Position numbers and translations under genes: made by a program. A stretch of DNA of 64,000 nt from Vreelandella neptunia (GTDB taxonomy: Bacteria > Pseudomonadota > Gammaproteobacteria > Pseudomonadales > Halomonadaceae): the NCBI RefSeq assembly GCF_022489065.1, contig NZ_JAKVTW010000007.1, positions 1 to 64,000 on the forward strand, written 5' to 3'. The notes under the pieces were generated by a model. It made no database searches. It had not been told where the DNA came from and saw only the letters and a program-made list of their open reading frames with translations. Numbering within the stretch: the first letter of the stretch is position 1; every line of letters starts with the position of its first letter. Below, one piece after another: positions 55,011 through 64,000 of the stretch.

Positions 55011-55873
55011 GCGAATTACGCGACGACCAGTGGTTTACCGAAGTCTTTGATAGCCACGGCAGCGCCTTCTCGCTGAAGATCTCTGAAAAGCTGCTGGATG
55101 TTCAGAGCCAGTACCAGCATCTGGAGGTCTACGCCACCGAGACCTATGGCAACCTGATGGTGCTGGACGGCTGCGTGATGCTGACCGATCGCGATAACTT
55201 TCTGTATCACGAAATGATTGCCCATCCGGCGCTGTTTACCCATCAAGACCCCAAGCGGGTAGTGATCATCGGTGGCGGTGACTGCGGCACGTTAAAAGAG
55301 GTACTGCGCCACTCAGGCGTCGAAAAAGTCACCCAAATTGATATCGACGAAGAAGTTACCAAGGCCTCAGAGCGTTTCTTTCCCTCGCTGGTTGAGTCAA
55401 ACAATGACCCGCGCGCTGAATTACTGTTCGCCGATGGCGTGAAATGGGTGGACGATGCACCGGATGAGAGCATCGATGTATTGATTATCGACTCTACCGA
55501 CCCGGTTGGCCCCGCTGAGGGGTTGTTTAAAACCGACTTTCTCAAGCGCTGCCACCGTATTTTGAAAAGCGGCGGCGTGATGGTGCAGCAGAGCGAGTCA
55601 CCGCTTTACCATAGCGGTACGATCATTCGTGAGCTGCGCAACGATATGCTTGAAGCGGGTTTTGACAGCGTTGCAACGCTACCTTTCCCGCAGCCGGTTT
55701 ACCCCTCAGGCTGGTGGAGCGTGACCTTGGCGGGTAAAGCCACTGACGTTAATGCGTTTCGCGAACAGGCTGCGACAAGCCACACGCTGCCACTTGAGTA
55801 CTATAGCGTTGATGCCCATCGCGGTGCGCTAGTCCTCCCGCCGTTTATGCGCAAGGCCTTCGCGGCCGAATAA
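55007..55873 (+). CDS. speE: Spermidine synthase (polyamine aminopropyltransferase)
   Basis: Transfers the aminopropyl group of decarboxylated SAM to putrescine. 288 residues. '[20 protein letters not shown]' is the cofactor loop (Cys in place of the usual second Gly of GGGDGG), then '[18 protein letters not shown]' and '[18 protein letters not shown]' with the catalytic Asp. No speD is beside it. The overlap with hemE suggests translational coupling to an unrelated pathway. Confidence 0.93.
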   Translation: MSELRDDQWFTEVFDSHGSAFSLKISEKLLDVQSQYQHLEVYATETYGNLMVLDGCVMLTDRDNFLYHEMIAHPALFTHQDPKRVVIIGGGDCGTLKEVLRHSGVEKVTQIDIDEEVTKASERFFPSLVESNNDPRAELLFADGVKWVDDAPDESIDVLIIDSTDPVGPAEGLFKTDFLKRCHRILKSGGVMVQQSESPLYHSGTIIRELRNDMLEAGFDSVATLPFPQPVYPSGWWSVTLAGKATDVNAFREQAATSHTLPLEYYSVDAHRGALVLPPFMRKAFAAE

Positions 55874-56030
55874 AGCGCGACCTTAGCGCTCCTTTCTTGT
55901 CACCTCTCACCTCACTTTGCCCCATATCGGTGCAACGCGAGGCGGGAGGTATCATTTTTTGCACCTAGACGTTCGTCTCGAATTCGTTGAGTAGCGTTGA
56001 AAAGCGCTGAATGTGGGCCTGTACCCTTGT

Positions 56031-56046
56031 TGGCATCTTCCTTGCT
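56031..56046 (+). promoter_or_regulatory. Sigma-54 promoter of the aap operon
   Basis: TGGCAT-CTTCC-TTGCT, a very good -24/-12 match with GG-N10-GC, giving a start near 56058 and a ~60-nt leader. GGTGCAA (55929-55935) and TTGCACC (55959-55965) upstream resemble separate NtrC half-sites. Confidence 0.7.
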
Positions 56047-56117
56047 AGGTTTAGTTACATGCTTCGGCATGCACAACTATTTTAATGACGGATTTCAATC
56101 AATTCGAGGGGAACTAC

Positions 56118-57143
56118 ATGTTGACCAAAAAACACCTAGCGCTACTGGCGTCTGCTGGCTCAATTAGCCTAGCAGGAATGGCGACCGCTCAAGCCGATAC
56201 CTTGGAAGATACCATTGAGCGTGGCGCCGTTCAGTGTGGTGTGAGTGATGGTTTACCGGGCTTCTCAGCACCGGATGACGATGGTAATTGGCAAGGTCTG
56301 GACGTTGACGTTTGCCGTGCAGTCGCAGCAGCGGTTCTTGGCGATGCAGAAGCCGTTAACTACATTTCCCTAAACGCCGTTGAGCGCTTCACCGCCCTGC
56401 AGTCTGGCGAAGTTGATGTTCTTTCTCGTAACACCACCTGGACCACTACTCGTGACACCACGTTGGGTCTGAACTTCACAGGCGTTAACTTTTACGATGG
56501 TCAGGGCTTCATGGTTTCCCGTGACCTGGGCATTACCGGTGCCGATGAGCTCGACGGCGCTTCTATCTGTATCCAGTCAGGTACTACTACCGAGCTGAAC
56601 TTGGCTGATTACTTCCGTGCTAACGACATGGAATTCAACCCCATCGTATTTGATACCTCTGAGCAAACCGTAGGTGGCTACCAAGCTGGCCGCTGTGACG
56701 TTCTAACATCTGATACCTCTCAGCTGGCCGCACTGCGTATTCAGCTAGACGATCCTGAAGCTTCAATGATCCTCTCCGACGTTATCTCCAAGGAGCCGCT
56801 GGGTCCTGTTGTTCGCCAGGGCGACGATCTTTGGTTCAACATCGTGAAATGGTCGCTGTTCGCCATGATTAACGCCGAAGAGTACGGCGTAACCAGCGAA
56901 AATGCTGAAGAGATGCTGAACTCCGAAAACCCTGATGTTGCTCGTCTGCTAGGCCAAGACGGCAACTACGGTGAAGGCATGAACCTTGAAGCTGACTGGG
57001 CTTACAACATTATTAGCCAAGTCGGTAACTATGCTGAAAGCTTCGAACGTAACGTAGGTATGGATTCACCGCTTGAGATTGAGCGCGGTGTTAACGCCCT
57101 GTGGAACGACGGTGGCTTCCAGTACGCTCCCCCGATTCGCTAA
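56118..57143 (+). CDS. aapJ: General L-amino acid ABC transporter receptor AapJ
   Basis: Periplasmic receptor for a broad range of amino acids. 341 residues with a signal peptide (1-~24, cleavage at AQA-DT). 'ERGAVQCGVSDGLPGFSAP', 'GLDVDVCRAVAAAVLGDAEA' and 'EVDVLSRNTTWTTTRDT' are typical of AapJ/BztA. ATG 56118 is used because GAGGGG lies 6 nt upstream. First gene of aapJQMP. Confidence 0.95.
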   Translation: MLTKKHLALLASAGSISLAGMATAQADTLEDTIERGAVQCGVSDGLPGFSAPDDDGNWQGLDVDVCRAVAAAVLGDAEAVNYISLNAVERFTALQSGEVDVLSRNTTWTTTRDTTLGLNFTGVNFYDGQGFMVSRDLGITGADELDGASICIQSGTTTELNLADYFRANDMEFNPIVFDTSEQTVGGYQAGRCDVLTSDTSQLAALRIQLDDPEASMILSDVISKEPLGPVVRQGDDLWFNIVKWSLFAMINAEEYGVTSENAEEMLNSENPDVARLLGQDGNYGEGMNLEADWAYNIISQVGNYAESFERNVGMDSPLEIERGVNALWNDGGFQYAPPIR

Positions 57144-57160
57144 GCGTCTCGCTTGACCCC

Positions 57161-57206
57161 GGCCCGCCACCCTTTTAGCTATCTGTTTTAAGGGCATAGG
57201 CGGGCC
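57161..57206 (+). promoter_or_regulatory. Intra-operon stem-loop between aapJ and aapQ
   Basis: GGCCCGCC (57161-57168) pairs with GGCGGGCC (57199-57206), with an inner CCCTT/AAGGG stem. There is no T-run. Such hairpins after a receptor gene usually protect the upstream mRNA or attenuate read-through, raising receptor over permease. Confidence 0.55.
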
Positions 57207-57242
57207 ATTTGATTGACCTTCCGTGTAGCGGAGACGCCATCC

Positions 57243-58433
57243 ATGTCTGTAAGACCCAACGTTCGCCCCGCCGGCCACAAGCCGCCGTTTTGGCGAGATC
57301 GCGCTAAGCGCGCACTTATTTTTCAGCTCATTTTGGTCGCCGTTGTAGCGGCTTTCCTGATCTATATTATCGGCAATACCCAAGCCAACCTGAGTGCCCG
57401 CGGCATCACCACAGGCTTCGGCTTCCTGGGCAACACAGCCGGCTTTGGTATTGGTCAAACATTAATTGAGTACTCCTCCCAGAGCACCTACGGCCGCACC
57501 TTCGTGATCGGTTTGCTCAATACGCTGCTGGTCGGGGGCTTGGGGGTAATTGCCGCCTCAATTATTGGTTTTATCGTCGGTATCGCGCGGCTATCGCCCA
57601 ATTGGCTGATTGCTAAATTAGCCAACGCCTATATCGAAACCTTTCGTAATATCCCGCTGTTGCTGCAGATTTTCTTCTGGTATTTCGCGGTACTGCGGAC
57701 GTTACCCAGCGCACGAGAGAGCATGGCGTTTGGCGAAGCCATTTTCCTCAATGTGCGTGGGCTGTACTTACCTCAGCCGCTGTTTGAGTCAGGCTTTGGA
57801 TTGATTCCTGTTACTTTTGTAGTGGCGATCATTGCCAGCATTGCGCTGATTGTCTGGAATAAGCGCCGCCATGAAGCCACCGGCAAGCGCTTACCGGTTT
57901 TCTGGATGTCGCTGGTGATTATTTTTGGTCTGCCATTGCTGGTACTGGTGGCCACCGGCGTACCGATTACCTGGGAGATGCCGGTACTGCGCGGCTTTAA
58001 CTTCGGCGGCGGTATTACCATCATTCCCGAGTTTTTGGCCCTGTGGCTGGCGTTGTCCATTTACACAGCGTCATTTATTGCCGAAATTGTCCGCTCAGGC
58101 ATTCAGGCCATTCCCCATGGTCAAACGGAAGCTGCTCAAGCGCTTAGCCTTCCTCGCAAGCTTGTGCTTCGCCTAGTGGTGATTCCACAAGCCATGCGCG
58201 TCATTATTCCGCCACTCACCAGTCAATACCTTAACCTGATTAAAAACTCGTCCCTGGCCACCGCCATCGGCTACCCCGACTTGGTGTCGGTTTTTGCCGG
58301 CACCACGCTCAATCAGACCGGTCAAGCAATCGAAGTCATTGCCATGACCATGGCGGTTTATCTAATCATCAGCTTGCTGGTGTCCATGTTCATGAACTGG
58401 TTCAACGCTCGCGTTGCGCTGGTCGAACGCTAG
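57243..58433 (+). CDS. aapQ: General L-amino acid ABC transporter permease AapQ
   Basis: HisM-type permease of 396 residues with about eight helices. 'FVIGLLNTLLVGGLGVIAAS', 'ETFRNIPLLLQIFFWYFAV' and the EAA loop 'GQTEAAQALSLPRKLVLRLV' are visible. ATG 57243 is chosen (CGGAG upstream) over an open frame from 57213. Confidence 0.94.
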   Translation: MSVRPNVRPAGHKPPFWRDRAKRALIFQLILVAVVAAFLIYIIGNTQANLSARGITTGFGFLGNTAGFGIGQTLIEYSSQSTYGRTFVIGLLNTLLVGGLGVIAASIIGFIVGIARLSPNWLIAKLANAYIETFRNIPLLLQIFFWYFAVLRTLPSARESMAFGEAIFLNVRGLYLPQPLFESGFGLIPVTFVVAIIASIALIVWNKRRHEATGKRLPVFWMSLVIIFGLPLLVLVATGVPITWEMPVLRGFNFGGGITIIPEFLALWLALSIYTASFIAEIVRSGIQAIPHGQTEAAQALSLPRKLVLRLVVIPQAMRVIIPPLTSQYLNLIKNSSLATAIGYPDLVSVFAGTTLNQTGQAIEVIAMTMAVYLIISLLVSMFMNWFNARVALVER

Positions 58434-58448
58434 GCCGGAGGCGACCCC

Positions 58449-59549
58449 ATGATTCACAATAAAGAAACCATACCTCAGCAGCCGGCTCCGAAAGGCACGA
58501 TTGGTCCGATTGCTTGGCTACGTGGCAATCTGTTCAACGGCCCGATTAATAGCATTTTTACGCTGTTGGGCTTGTACGTGCTGTATCTACTGGTGGTGCC
58601 AACGGTTCAATGGGCGTTCATTGATGCCGACTGGATAGGCGATAGCCGTGAAGACTGCTCACGCGTAGGGGCCTGCTGGGTATTCGTTAACGCGCGTTTT
58701 TCCCAGTTTATGTATGGCCTCTACCCCAGCGAAGAGTATTGGCGCGCTAACATCGTGTTTGCCATGTTCGCGGGCATTATTGCCTGGATGGTGATCCCTC
58801 GCCTGCCGTTTAAGCGTTGGATGGCGCTGTTTGCGCTGCTGATCTTCCCGGTGATCTCTTATGTGTTGCTACACGGCGGCTACTTTGATCTGCCGCGTGT
58901 TTCTACCCACCGCTGGGGTGGCTTGATGCTAACCCTGCTGCTGGCCACGGTCGGCATGGTAGGGGCACTGCCGATTGGTATTGTGCTGGCGCTCGGGCGA
59001 CGCTCGAACATGCCCATCGTTAAAACCTTCTGTGTGATTTTTATCGAGTTCTGGCGCGGCGTTCCACTGATCACCATTCTGTTTATGGCATCGGTGATGC
59101 TGCCGCTGTTTCTACCTTCAGAACTCAGCGTGGATCGTCTGGTACGCGCGCTGATCGGCCTTACGCTGTTCCAAAGTGCCTATATGGCGGAGGTAATTCG
59201 CGGTGGCTTGCAGGCTATCCCCAAAGGGCAGGATGAGGCTGCTGCGGCGCTGGGGATGACGTACTGGAAACGCATGGGGCTCATCGTGATGCCTCAGGCG
59301 TTGAAAATGATGATCCCAGGTATCGTCAATACGTTTATCTCGCTGTTTAAAGACACCACCCTGGTGATGATCATCGGGCTGTTTGACCTGTTGGGCATTG
59401 TGCAAGCGGCGCTTTCCGACTCCCGCTGGCTGGGCTTCTCAATCGAGGGGTATGTATTCGCCGCGTTCGTGTTCTGGATCTTCTGCTTCAGCATGTCGCG
59501 CTACAGCCAGTACCTGGAACGCAAGCTAAATACTGGTCATAAGCAGTAG
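58449..59549 (+). CDS. aapM: General L-amino acid ABC transporter permease AapM
   Basis: Partner permease of 366 residues. 'GLMLTLLLATVGMVGALPIG', 'IEFWRGVPLITILFMASVML' and EAA loop 'GQDEAAAALGMTYWKRMGLI' are typical. A Cys-containing periplasmic loop ('WIGDSREDCSRVGACWVF') is characteristic of AapM/BztC. 15 bp after aapQ. Confidence 0.94.
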   Translation: MIHNKETIPQQPAPKGTIGPIAWLRGNLFNGPINSIFTLLGLYVLYLLVVPTVQWAFIDADWIGDSREDCSRVGACWVFVNARFSQFMYGLYPSEEYWRANIVFAMFAGIIAWMVIPRLPFKRWMALFALLIFPVISYVLLHGGYFDLPRVSTHRWGGLMLTLLLATVGMVGALPIGIVLALGRRSNMPIVKTFCVIFIEFWRGVPLITILFMASVMLPLFLPSELSVDRLVRALIGLTLFQSAYMAEVIRGGLQAIPKGQDEAAAALGMTYWKRMGLIVMPQALKMMIPGIVNTFISLFKDTTLVMIIGLFDLLGIVQAALSDSRWLGFSIEGYVFAAFVFWIFCFSMSRYSQYLERKLNTGHKQ

Positions 59550-59602
59550 GCTTATCCAAACGCTTAATGCCGCTTTCTTTCGATTTTGAGTAGGATTTCA
59601 AC

Positions 59603-60367
59603 ATGACACAAGCAGCCACTAACAACGCGTCTGAACTGATGGTTGAGATGCGCAACGTCAACAAGTGGTACGGCGATTTTCACGTACTGCGTGATATCTA
59701 CCTTGAAGTAAAGCGTGGCGAGCGCATTGTGGTGTGCGGCCCGTCAGGCTCCGGTAAGTCAACGCTGATTCGCTGCATCAACCACCTTGAAGAGCACCAA
59801 AAGGGTGAAATTGTGGTGGGCGGTATACCCCTCACCCAAGATGTAAAGCGTATTGAGCAGATTCGCCGCAGCGTCGGCATGGTGTTTCAGCACTTCAATC
59901 TATTCCCGCATTTGTCGGTACTGGAAAACTGCTGCATCGCGCCGATGTGGGTGCAGAAAAAGCCGCGCAAAGAGGCCGAAGCGCTGGCTATGGAGTATCT
60001 AGAACGGGTGCGCATTGCCGAGCAGGCGACGAAGTATCCAGGGCAGCTTTCGGGCGGCCAGCAGCAGCGCGTGGCGATTGCCCGCTCACTCTGCATGCAC
60101 CCCGATGTCATGCTGTTTGATGAGCCCACCTCCGCCCTCGACCCTGAGATGATCAAGGAAGTGCTGGACGTTATGGTGGAGCTGGCGGAAGAGGGCATGA
60201 CGATGATCTGCGTCACCCACGAAATGGGCTTCGCCAAAAAAGTGGCTGACCGGGTAATCTTTATGGACCAAGGGCAGATCATTGAAGAGAACGCACCGGA
60301 GCCGTTCTTCAACAACCCGCAGTCTGAACGCACCCAGCTGTTCCTAAGCCAGATTCTGGGCCATTAA
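59603..60367 (+). CDS. aapP: General L-amino acid ABC transporter ATPase AapP
   Basis: GlnQ-type ATPase, 254 residues. Walker A '[20 protein letters not shown]', Q-loop [10 protein letters not shown], signature [15 protein letters not shown], Walker B '[15 protein letters not shown]' and switch '[10 protein letters not shown]'. Completes aapJQMP. Confidence 0.96.
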   Translation: MTQAATNNASELMVEMRNVNKWYGDFHVLRDIYLEVKRGERIVVCGPSGSGKSTLIRCINHLEEHQKGEIVVGGIPLTQDVKRIEQIRRSVGMVFQHFNLFPHLSVLENCCIAPMWVQKKPRKEAEALAMEYLERVRIAEQATKYPGQLSGGQQQRVAIARSLCMHPDVMLFDEPTSALDPEMIKEVLDVMVELAEEGMTMICVTHEMGFAKKVADRVIFMDQGQIIEENAPEPFFNNPQSERTQLFLSQILGH

Positions 60368-60407
60368 TCCACAGCCCAAACGACAAAGCAGCTGTTGATA
60401 AGTACGT

Positions 60408-60437
60408 CATCATGGGCCTCATTTGAGGCCCATGATG
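60408..60437. repeat. Perfect 14-bp inverted repeat between aapP and ridA
   Basis: CATCATGGGCCTCA (60408-60421), a 2-nt centre and its exact complement (60424-60437). No T-run follows. It may be a weak terminator, a processing site or a protein-binding dyad. Confidence 0.6.
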
Positions 60438-60491
60438 GTTAACAGACGTAAAACAAGCCAGCAAAAACAGCAGTTAACTAAGGATAAAAGC

Positions 60492-60890
60492 ATGATTGAA
60501 AAGCTGTTTATCGATCGCGCGCCACAGCCTATCGCGCCATTTTCCCACGCCTGCCGCGTAGGCGATCTGGTATTTATCACTGGGCAAATGCCGACGGTGC
60601 CGGAAACCAACGAAATGTTATTGGGTACCTTCACCGAACAGACTCATCGGGTGATGCAGAACCTGGCGATTGTGCTGGAAGAAGTCGGCAGCGCCTTTGA
60701 GTATGTGGTGCAGTCCCGTGTGTTTATTACCAATATGGGTCACTTTGACGAGGTCAATAAGGTCTACGCAAGCTACTTTCCTCAGCCACTGCCCACCCGC
60801 ACCTGCATTGGTGTGACCGGTTTGGCAGGCGGCGCTGATGTGGAAGTCGATATGATTGCCTGGATTCCGCCCGCAGAAGGCAGCGCTTAA
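60492..60890 (+). CDS. ridA: RidA-family (YjgF) enamine/imine deaminase
   Basis: A 132-residue trimeric enzyme that hydrolyses reactive 2-aminoacrylate-type imines from PLP enzymes. 'FSHACRVGDLVFITGQMPTV' and the catalytic Arg in 'LPTRTCIGVTGLAGGADVEV' are conserved. ATG 60492 with AAGGA upstream. It lies directly after the amino acid transporter, fitting a link to amino acid use. Its stop overlaps the opposing phosphatase gene by 4 bp. Confidence 0.92.
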   Translation: MIEKLFIDRAPQPIAPFSHACRVGDLVFITGQMPTVPETNEMLLGTFTEQTHRVMQNLAIVLEEVGSAFEYVVQSRVFITNMGHFDEVNKVYASYFPQPLPTRTCIGVTGLAGGADVEVDMIAWIPPAEGSA

Positions 60891-61480
60891 CCGCCTATTT
60901 GCGTAATGCTAGCGGGAAGTAAAGCCTGCTGCTCACGATGCTGGGTAAGCGGTTTGTTAGCCAGCATCGTGAGCAGAATCTGCAGCGGGTCACCATGACT
61001 GACGATCAGGATGGTTGCGCCGCTTTCCTGTTGTTCCCAATCAGCTATTACGGCCTGCATTCGTTGGGCCACCGCGCTCACCGCCTCCACCCCATGGTGC
61101 TGATGATCGGCACTTTGAGCATCTAGTGCCCAAATACTGGGATAATGCTCGTCTCCACGCCCCTCCAGTTCGCCAAAATTGCGCTCTCGCAAGCGCGTAT
61201 CCACGCTGGGCACTAACCCAAACTTTGCAGCTACACGGGCGGCGGTTTGGGTGGTCCGTAAGAAGTCAGAATGCACCACGCGGGTCGGCACAGGCCACTG
61301 CCAATCGGCCACTAACTGAGCAAGCTGTTGCTCGCCATATTCGGAAAGGCCGAAGTTTTCTATTCCCCGCTCTGGCGAGCTTACGATCACGCCCTGCTGA
61401 TTGGCCTGGCTATGACCGTGGCGCATTAATAAATAGCGATTGCGCCAATGGTCGGAGAGAGGCTGTAAAGTATTTGACAT
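60887..61480 (-). CDS. Histidine phosphatase-family protein
   Basis: A 197-residue phosphoglycerate-mutase-like phosphatase. Active-site 'YLLMRHGHSQANQQGVIVSS' (RHG), second region 'RVVHSDFLRTTQTAARVAAK', acid residue near 'LRERNFGELEGRGDEHYPSI', and 'TILIVSHGDPLQILLTML'. Substrate unknown. ATG 61480 chosen from homology; no clear ribosome site. Confidence 0.88.
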   Translation of the reverse strand: MSNTLQPLSDHWRNRYLLMRHGHSQANQQGVIVSSPERGIENFGLSEYGEQQLAQLVADWQWPVPTRVVHSDFLRTTQTAARVAAKFGLVPSVDTRLRERNFGELEGRGDEHYPSIWALDAQSADHQHHGVEAVSAVAQRMQAVIADWEQQESGATILIVSHGDPLQILLTMLANKPLTQHREQQALLPASITQIGG

Positions 61481-61654
61481 AAGTTTGTCACAAACCCTAG
61501 ATTGAAGGTGTCTGCTTTCGAAAATAACCATTCTTCACGCGGAATGTCCACTTACGAAACATTTTACGTTTTCGATAGTGGCAAAGCGCAGTGAAGAGAA
61601 CACAGCTCTATCCATAGCAAGAACACAACAATAACGCACAAAACGAGGCTTACC

Positions 61655-62646
61655 ATGGCACATTCGCTCTTTCGCAAGCGCCCGCTTGCGATGCTTACCG
61701 CAGCATCACTCTTACCGCTTGCCCTGTTCACAACGCCCGCTTTCGCTGAGTGTGAGCGCGGAGATTTAGATACTATTTATTGCGATGAAAATGGCGATAT
61801 GGTCGCCGACCGCCCTGCCGATGATCAGAGTGGGCTAATCCGGATACGCTGATTTTTGCTTACACCCCCGTAGAAGACCCGGCTATTTATTCGGACATCT
61901 GGCAGCCGTTCATTGATCACTTGGCTGAGGTCACCGAACGGGATGTGCGCTTCTTCGCGGTGCAGTCCAATGCTGCTCAAGTTGAAGCCATGCGCAGCGG
62001 GCGCTTACATATTGCCGGATTCTCTACAGGACCAACGCCGTTTGCGGTGAATTTGGCCGGTGCCGTGCCGTTTGCGTTAATGGGCTCGGATGATGGCCAA
62101 TTTGGTTACACCCTGCAGCTGTTTACCCACGTTGACTCTGATATTCATGAAGTTGAGGATCTCAAAGGCAAGCGTGTCGCCCACACCTCCCCCACCTCTA
62201 ACTCGGGTAACTTAGCGCCCCGCGCACTGCTACCTGAGCTCGGCATTACGCCCGATGAGGATTACGAAGTGGTCTATTCGGGCAGCCACGACCAATCCAT
62301 GCTCGGCGTTGTAGCCCAAGATTACGATGCGGCCCCTGTGGCCTCTGAAGTCGTCGAGCGGATGGCGGCACGTGGGCTTTACGATGAAGAGGACGTGCGC
62401 CTGATCTACGAATCTGACCGCTTCCCCACCACCTCGTACAACTACGCGCACAACTTACACCCAGATCTGGTCGAAAAAATCGAAGAAGCCTTTTTCACCT
62501 TTGATTTTGTGGGCACCGAGCTAGGCGAAGAGTTTGAAGGTGTCGAGAAATTCATCCCCATCACTTATAAGGACAACTGGCAGGTGATTCGTACCATCCA
62601 AGCGGCCAATAACGTGAGCTACACGCCCGAAAACTTGGAAGAGTAA
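61655..62646 (+). pseudogene. phnD: Frameshifted phosphonate/phosphate-type ABC receptor PhnD
   Basis: Signal peptide and first residues are read from ATG 61655 (MAHSLFRKRPLAML.., cleavage after AFA, then ECERGDLDTIYCDENGD), but the frame closes at TGA 61850-61852. The family sequence continues in another frame: EWANPDTLIFAYTPVEDP from about 61830, then 'FFAVQSNAAQVEAMRSGRLH' and 'HTSPTSNSGNLAPRALLPEL' to the stop at 62646. Restoring one base near 61828 (in ATCAGAG) joins both. So the gene is interrupted by a single-base loss, or the read is wrong. Downstream phnC and phnE look intact. Confidence 0.85.
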
Positions 62647-62671
62647 AACCTGATTTCAAGTAATAAGTGCA

Positions 62672-62690
62672 GCACCGCCGCTGGCGGTGC
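62672..62690 (+). terminator. Hairpin between phnD and phnC
   Basis: Stem GCACCGCC/GGCGGTGC with a GCT loop and a GGTTATTTTC follow-up. It probably attenuates transcription into phnC. Confidence 0.5.
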
Positions 62691-62720
62691 GGTTATTTTC
62701 TCGACGATGGAAGCGAGCAC

Positions 62721-63518
62721 ATGCTGGAAATTACCAATCTGGTCAAACGCTATGGCCACGATGAAGCCGTGCTGAAAGGGCTTGACCTCAAGGTAGAGGG
62801 AAACAGCGTTGTTTCTATCGTAGGCGCCTCGGGTGCGGGCAAAAGCACCATGCTGAGATGTATTAATCGCTTGGTCGAGCCGACCTCGGGCTCTATCAAA
62901 CTCAACGGCAATGAGTTGGTGAACCTGAAGGGTGCTGAATTGCGTCGCGCGCGGCGCAAGATCGGCATGGTATTCCAGGGCTTTAATCTGCTGGATCGCT
63001 TAACCGTGATGGAGAACGTTCTGGCCGGACGGCTGGGTTACGTCAATCTCTACCAAGCCATCTCCCGCCGCTACCCCCAGGACGACATTGAGCGTGCGTT
63101 TGTGTTGATGGAGCGGGTGGGAATCGCTCATTACGCCAACAAGCGTGCTGATGAACTTTCCGGTGGCGAGCGTCAGCGCGTAGGCGTTGTCCGCGCCTTA
63201 ATGCAAGAGCCTGAGGTGCTGCTTGCCGATGAGCCCACCGCCTCGCTTGATCCGCGTACTTCTGAGCAGATTATGATTCTGCTGCAAAGCCTAGCCAGCG
63301 AGCTGTCGCTGCCGGTGCTGATTAATATCCACAACGTTGCCCAGGCCAAAACCTACACCGAGCGCATTGTGGGCCTACGCCACGGCAAGATGATCTTTGA
63401 TGGGTTGCCTGCTGATTTCAACAAAGACGCGTTAGACGCCATCTACGGCGGCATTGAAGCGCCGGACGATGCGATTACCGAACCGCCTGTGGAGGAGCGC
63501 TCCCATGACTTCGTCTGA
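62721..63518 (+). CDS. phnC: Phosphonate ABC transporter ATPase PhnC
   Basis: A 265-residue ATPase. 'SIVGASGAGKSTMLRCIN' (Walker A), 'GMVFQGFNLLDRLTVMENVL' (typical PhnC), signature LSGGERQRVGVVRAL, Walker B 'VLLADEPTASLDPRTS'. ATG 62721 gives the usual start MLEITNLVKRYG. It overlaps phnE by 14 bp. Confidence 0.93.
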   Translation: MLEITNLVKRYGHDEAVLKGLDLKVEGNSVVSIVGASGAGKSTMLRCINRLVEPTSGSIKLNGNELVNLKGAELRRARRKIGMVFQGFNLLDRLTVMENVLAGRLGYVNLYQAISRRYPQDDIERAFVLMERVGIAHYANKRADELSGGERQRVGVVRALMQEPEVLLADEPTASLDPRTSEQIMILLQSLASELSLPVLINIHNVAQAKTYTERIVGLRHGKMIFDGLPADFNKDALDAIYGGIEAPDDAITEPPVEERSHDFV

Positions 63519-64000
63519 CGCTCCTTCAACAGCGCCCCGCACCTGGAGAAAACCGCCGTTCATCGCTAACCCGCTGCTGCGCTATGGGCTAATCATCGTC
63601 GCGGCCGTCTATTTAGTCTGGGCATTCGGCTCGCTGCCGTTCAACTGGGCGCGTATCTCTGAAGGCTTGCCCCGCGCAGCGCGTATTTTTAGCGGCGGCT
63701 TCCCGCCCAACTTAGAGCGCTACGAGCTGCTCCTAACAGGCTTTAAAGAGAGCTTTCAAATCGCCATCTTGGCCACTCTGCTAGGGGTCTTTCTTTCGAT
63801 TCCTTTTGCCGTCATGGCAGCTCGCAATATTGCTCCGATGCCGATTTATATCATCGGACGAGCGGTGATTATTGTATCGCGCAGCTTTCACCCGGTGATC
63901 GTGGCGATTCTGTTTGTTGCCGCGGTGGGGTTCGGCCCGCTGGCGGGCATTTTGACCCTAACCCTCTACTCGATTGGCTTTGTAGGCAAACTGCTGGCCG
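63505..64000 (+). CDS. phnE: Phosphonate ABC transporter permease PhnE (3' part beyond window)
   Basis: Open reading frame starting ATG 63505 (MTSSDAPSTAPRTW..) in the end of phnC and running off the window after 165 codons. First helix about residues 31-49; the membrane domain begins near 88 with 'ESFQIAILATLLGVFLSIPF' and 'RAVIIVSRSFHPVIVAILF', matching PhnE permeases. GGAGGAG lies 8 nt upstream. Confidence 0.88.
   Translation, partial: MTSSDAPSTAPRTWRKPPFIANPLLRYGLIIVAAVYLVWAFGSLPFNWARISEGLPRAARIFSGGFPPNLERYELLLTGFKESFQIAILATLLGVFLSIPFAVMAARNIAPMPIYIIGRAVIIVSRSFHPVIVAILFVAAVGFGPLAGILTLTLYSIGFVGKLLA

Overview
The window looks like chromosomal DNA from a moderately halophilic gammaproteobacterium, most likely Halomonas or a close relative. 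I infer this from the gene set and protein style: DctPQM, tripartite tricarboxylate and BCCT transporters, a DUF481 outer-membrane protein, a complete ure/urt urea system, and standard gammaproteobacterial housekeeping genes. Most of it is ordinary metabolism and transport. No phage structural genes, IS transposases, integrases or CRISPR arrays were found.

Layout. 1-2.7 kb: an accessory end with a membrane-anchored TIR/deoxyribosyltransferase-like protein and an unusual methyltransferase-HNH fusion, stopping at a tRNA-Arg(CCG) gene. 3-8 kb: a TRAP transporter operon, an orphan terminator that may end a small RNA, a YihY membrane protein and a short-chain dehydrogenase. 8-13.5 kb: the urease operon ureDABCEFG (minus strand), whose ureE tail is encoded by a hexanucleotide repeat. 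13.5-19.2 kb: an accessory insert between the urease operon and the urea transporter operon. It holds a RES-Xre toxin-antitoxin pair, a chimeric pseudogene (globin-sensor fragment joined in frame to the last 126 bp of urtE), an AlbA_2/ATPase gene and a PHP-ATPase (TrlF-like) gene. 19.4-25.2 kb: urtABCDE. 25.6-31.5 kb: a tctCBA transporter with its CitA/CitB-like two-component system. 31.6-37 kb: DUF481 protein, an SsuABC/NMT1-like ABC transporter and a BCCT carrier. 37-47.4 kb: flagellin, folK and folM homologues, a large MscS channel, YqaA, an IclR regulator, an enoyl-CoA hydratase homologue, trhO, pirin and serA. 47.6-55.9 kb: xseB-ispA-dxs, djlA, a GST, a hemolysin III protein, ribA and hemE-speE. 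56-61.5 kb: aapJQMP, ridA and a histidine phosphatase. 61.6-64 kb: a phn transporter whose phnD is frameshifted and whose phnE runs off the end.

How it fits together. Sigma-54-type promoter sequences (GG-N10-GC) with upstream GCACCA/TGGTGC-type elements resembling NtrC sites can be read directly in front of ureD, urtA and aapJ, and in weaker form in front of the NMT1-like ABC operon. This suggests one nitrogen-scavenging regulon spread over the window. The most unusual region is 13.7-19.5 kb. The trlF-like/albA-like pair, a plausible defence module, is bracketed by two identical 126-bp direct repeats of the urtE 3' end, so recombination between them would remove the pair cleanly. The mechanism that created this arrangement is not visible in the sequence.
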